Below are positions 60,824 through 64,000 of a DNA stretch of 64,000 nt, in pieces. The notes beneath the pieces are model-generated. The model saw only the letters and a list, made by a program, of their open reading frames with translations. It did not search any database and was not told where the DNA came from. Position 1 is the stretch's first letter. Each line of letters begins with the position of its first letter. The stretch covers positions 62,001 to 126,000 of the forward strand of contig JABACO010000006.1 of NCBI GenBank assembly GCA_013339895.1. The letters run 5' to 3'. Both the position numbers and the translations under genes were made by a program. The stretch is from Ephydatia muelleri. Taxonomy: Eukaryota; Porifera; Demospongiae; Spongillida; Spongillidae.

Positions 60824-61556
60824 ACATGCTATTAACCAGATCTCTGTGCAGTGCCCTGTGCTCCAGTTAGTGTCAATGTGACCACAGTCTTGTATCAGAA
60901 CAACAGTGTTCATGATGTGGAGCTGTTCTGGACACACAGACAACAGGTGATCATTGATTGTTGTGATGTGTTGAAACATGATGTCTTCTACCACACAGAG
61001 CTGCAGTGTCCCTCAGTACACAGTGATGGTCACCTCTGCTACTTCAACTAACACATATATGGTTGCAAACACCTATTGCACCAGCAGTTCTTGCTTATAC
61101 ATCTTAGGAATGTCTGGAGCCAATGTTAGCTCTTACAATGTGTCAGTGGCTTGTAGGAACACACGGAACCAGATTGGACAGCCATTTGTAACTTCTGTTC
61201 GAAGTAAGTGTTTATACTCTGACCCAAAGTATCTAATGCTGTCTTGGTTACAAGGTCTACCACCACCAACACTGGAGATCGGATACTATGGCAACACTGC
61301 TACCATCCCATGCACATTCCTGGATGGCTCCTCCCACTACTGTATGGTGTGCTGCAGTACTGATCCCTCTGTTCCTTCTCACTCAAGTGTGTACAACATC
61401 TCCACTACCAGAGGCACAGAGGTGACTGTCTCCCTACAAGGCCTCACCAGTGGTCAGATGTACTACTGCAAGGCAGCAGCTACCAACACTAACTCTAATA
61501 ACTGTGCTGGTCCAGTGGTTGGAGGTGTGAAGGTGTTTATCACCATGGCAACCTAG
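60055..61556 (+). CDS. Receptor gene C, right arm: signal exon deleted
   Basis: Exons 60055-60429 (Ig-like), about 60508-60771 (FN3-1), 60852-60946 and about 60999-61203 (FN3-2), and 61255-61556 (third module, ending VKVFITMAT) are all open and phase-matched like the left copy. The 58-nt signal exon is gone: at about 59980 the text passes directly from AATATTCTTTG to ATCAAGGTATG. Unless another leader is used, this copy cannot enter the secretory pathway. Two of the many sequons and all family cysteines are intact. It could still be rescued by splicing from an upstream leader exon. Confidence 0.7.
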
Positions 61557-62148
61557 ACAGCAGCATTCTGACTGTTCAGCATATTATCGTTATGTAAAAG
61601 TGTAACTTAATCTGACGGAAATTATGTCATCTATATATTATTGAAAATGAAGCAAAATCATGAGCAAGAGTTCAATTGTTTACTTTGTTAGTACATGTAC
61701 CGGTTTGAGTAGGGCCCGAGATATGGGATCGATTCCGCGAAAAGAGAGCTAAGTCACCTAATGCATGTTTTTTGTTGTTTCTCCACATTGCACTGAGAAT
61801 CGCCATGGAGGTGACTTTTAATTAGCCATACATTTCAACGCAAGCGATTCTATTGCGCTTAGTAGAAATTTTATAATGTATGTTGTCTCTGAAACGATCC
61901 CATATATTTCAATATGTGTGACTTTGAGCTACTTGTTTTGTGTCCTTGCCGTTGATTTCAATCGATAATTGGTTGTGAACATTGGATATTGACTTGTCAT
62001 CGCACGTGTATGCGTCTAGCGCGAAAGGTTTCCTTGACACCAGAAATAGCGTTCATGACAATTACGCATGCGTGTACCGTTCGTTGTAGCTACTTCGCGT
62101 CCACTCATAGAAGAAAGAAAACAGCAGAAGCCTTTGCAGACTGCTGCA
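61557..62148. other. Intergenic between C and D (right arm)
   Basis: Mirror of 22760-23351, likely containing the gene D promoter and 5' UTR. No other gene seen. Confidence 0.5.
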
Positions 62149-63086
62149 ATGGTGAGAACAGTAATAAGGAGATTCTGGCATCACAGTGTGCATTGAACGA
62201 TTCAAATTTTTCTTTAAGATGACTTTGAATAGGCTCATCGGAAATTACAATAGGTTTATAGGGCGATCCATGTTACGGAAAGTCCTGTCTGTAGTTTTTT
62301 TTTTTGTTGGAGGGGGGAGGGAAAGAGGGACAGTCGCATAATGGAAACGATTGAGGAGCTTCCATGTGAGGATAGCTCATGCCATTCTCTATGGGTGACC
62401 GTTTTACTAATGGAGTCCACATTCTAAGAATAATCCTGACATACGCATTCTCCTAATAACATGTACATATTTATTTATCAGTATGCAGTGTTGGTTTGAA
62501 TACCTTTTTTCCTGAATTGTAGTTAAAGTTCTCAACTCTTGTGATTGTTGGCGCTGTCTTTATCGTTGGTCAAGGTAGGAGCTGTGTTATGTTTGATTGT
62601 ATATGAATGTGTGTGGCACCTCCACATGGCACACTCCAACACACCTCATCACCTTCACTGCTTAGACACTATACATCACTGTACATTGATCACCTATTCT
62701 GATCTTCACCTCAGCTAATGGTCAGAGTTTCTCATGTGATGCCGTTCTGACCACACCCCTCTGTCCTGGGACATCTGCAACATGTGTCTGCGGAACCATT
62801 CCCGGACTACTAGTGACCCAATGGTCCTTCCTGGGATACCACCTTTGTCCACAGCAATTCGATCACATTCAGCTGATACAGTTTTCTCCATGTTCTGCCT
62901 ACACCTCTACTGGTACCTGTGGAGCCTTCCTGACTGCAGCCAACAGAGACCCAGCCATCTTTGGTGCAGCTTGCAACTCCTCTGTTCTCACCATCACTGC
63001 TGACCTCAGCATTCATGGCTTGGGGATTCAATGCCAGAACCCAATCAGTGGAGCAGTCATTGGGAATGCGTCACTGTCTGTATTGT
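62149..63086 (+). CDS. Receptor gene D, right arm: 5' exons, rest beyond window
   Basis: Exon 1 contributes only the ATG (62149-62151) directly before GTGAGA. The signal exon is 62523-62574 and the Ig-like exon 62715-63086, with identical phases and nearly identical sequence to the left-arm gene D. The FN3, linker and C-terminal exons must lie to the right of the window beyond the 41-bp minisatellite. The coding capacity seen here is intact. Confidence 0.8.
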
Positions 63087-63617
63087 GTAAGTTATGGAGA
63101 CATCAGTGGGTGTGTCCAACCATGTCTCCCCCTAGCATGCAACCTGTCTCTCATTTAACCATTTCTATGCATCCACTAGTATTTAATAATTGGTAGGATT
63201 TTAGCATAATTGGATCCATGTTCGTTCCTCAGTTTAGGTGGGTTGCTATGATATTGCAATTCTAATGGCTGTCCGATTCTAAGACAGTACAAACTGTTGT
63301 GTTGTTTTATTCTCCAAGAATACATATAACTGCACATGTGGTTGAGCAATGCAACAGGACTAAGCTTTGAGTACCCTTGCCAGATGCATTGACAAGTGAC
63401 TCCAATATCATGGTACTTGCATTGGCTCATGGGGGGGCAATAAAGAAGTGCTAGAAATTCAAACCGCAAAGCCATTTGGGCATGTGTGATGGTGACTCCA
63501 TACAAAACATACCACACTTCAAACATCAGATAGGTATGTAAATGGCACTTCAGAATCCAAAATAAATAAAGCTTAATGTAATCGCAACCACAAGGAATAG
63601 AAATTCAAGTGAACACC
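63087..63617. other. Gene D intron (right arm)
   Basis: Mirror of 21291-21820; nothing else recognised. Confidence 0.5.
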
Positions 63618-64000
63618 GAGACTAGTGCTGGTGATCAGCATGCTGTACCATATTCACCGAGACTAGTGCTGGTGATCAGCATGCTGTACCATATTCAACG
63701 AGACTAGTGCTGGTGATCACCATGCTGTACCATATTCAACGAGACTAGTGCTGGTGATCAGCATGCTGTACCATATTCAACGAGACTAGTGCTGGTGATC
63801 ACCATGCTGTACCATATTCAACGAGACTAGTGCTGGTGATCAGCATACTATACCATATTCACCGAGACTAGTGCTGGTGATCACCATGCTGTACCATATT
63901 CAACGAGACTAGTGCTGGTGATCACCATGCTATACCATATTCAACGAGACTATTGCTGGTGATCAGCATGCTGTACCATATTCAACGAGACTAGTGCTGG
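63618..64000. repeat. 41-bp minisatellite (right arm, cut by window end)
   Basis: Reverse-complement units GAGACTAGTGCTGGTGATCA followed by GCATGCTGTACCATATTCAAC, with new variants not in the left array (CACCGAG, CATACTATACC). Confidence 0.97.

Larger units (their letters stand above)
43927..64000 (-). repeat. Right arm of the giant inverted repeat
   Basis: Reverse complement of 20900-40667; it starts at TCTCTCTGCCAGACTTAC, the exact inverse of the last bases before the N gap, and continues beyond the window. Confidence 0.95.

Overview
The window looks like a compact metazoan genome, most probably a sponge (Porifera). The evidence is short GT-AG introns of about 50-100 nt, a metazoan-type L-threonine 3-dehydrogenase, several multi-exon Ig/fibronectin-III receptor genes with phase-1 introns, degenerate hAT and LINE-like transposons, and very many micro- and minisatellites. 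Species cannot be named from sequence alone. There are no bacterial features, tRNAs, rRNAs or CRISPR arrays that I can support.

Layout. 0-5 kb: the last exon of an unidentified gene at the left edge, microsatellites and weak minus-strand exon candidates. 5.16-7.78 kb: a nine-exon gene for a type I membrane protein with Calx-beta-like modules, a Ser/Thr-rich stalk and one membrane span. 8-12.2 kb: a 29-bp minisatellite, CA/CT repeats and two phase-matched exons of an unidentified plus-strand gene. 12.4-13.4 kb: retroelement C-terminal fragments. 13.73-15.85 kb: a complete seven-exon TDH gene. 16.6-17.8 kb: a 27-bp minisatellite. 18-22.8 kb: gene D, an Ig+3xFN3 receptor ending in a GPI-signal-like tail, with transposon debris and a 41-bp minisatellite in one large intron.

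From about 20.9 kb to the window end the sequence forms a giant inverted repeat. The left arm (about 20.9-40.67 kb) and right arm (43.93-64 kb, continuing outside) are near-identical reverse complements separated by 3.26 kb that includes a 1000-N gap. Each arm carries, from outside to centre, receptor gene D, receptor gene C (no membrane anchor), a transposon- and minisatellite-rich 7-kb block, receptor pseudogene B, and receptor gene A. A is complete only in the right arm (43065-46690, minus, 593 codons), where it has a transmembrane helix and a 96-residue tail with two YxxL motifs and one ITIM-like motif. In the left arm A is full of one-base deletions and runs into the gap.

The B and C units, including flanking non-coding DNA, are themselves an older tandem duplication. 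The arms differ by transposon presence/absence, minisatellite length and exon-affecting indels, so they are either a true palindrome or two haplotypes wrongly joined in inverted orientation.

The central biology is a local, actively rearranging family of Ig/FN3 cell-surface receptors with a shared exon plan but three different C-terminal ends (signalling transmembrane, GPI-like, secreted/truncated). This is the pattern expected for recognition or allorecognition receptors; that role is inference.
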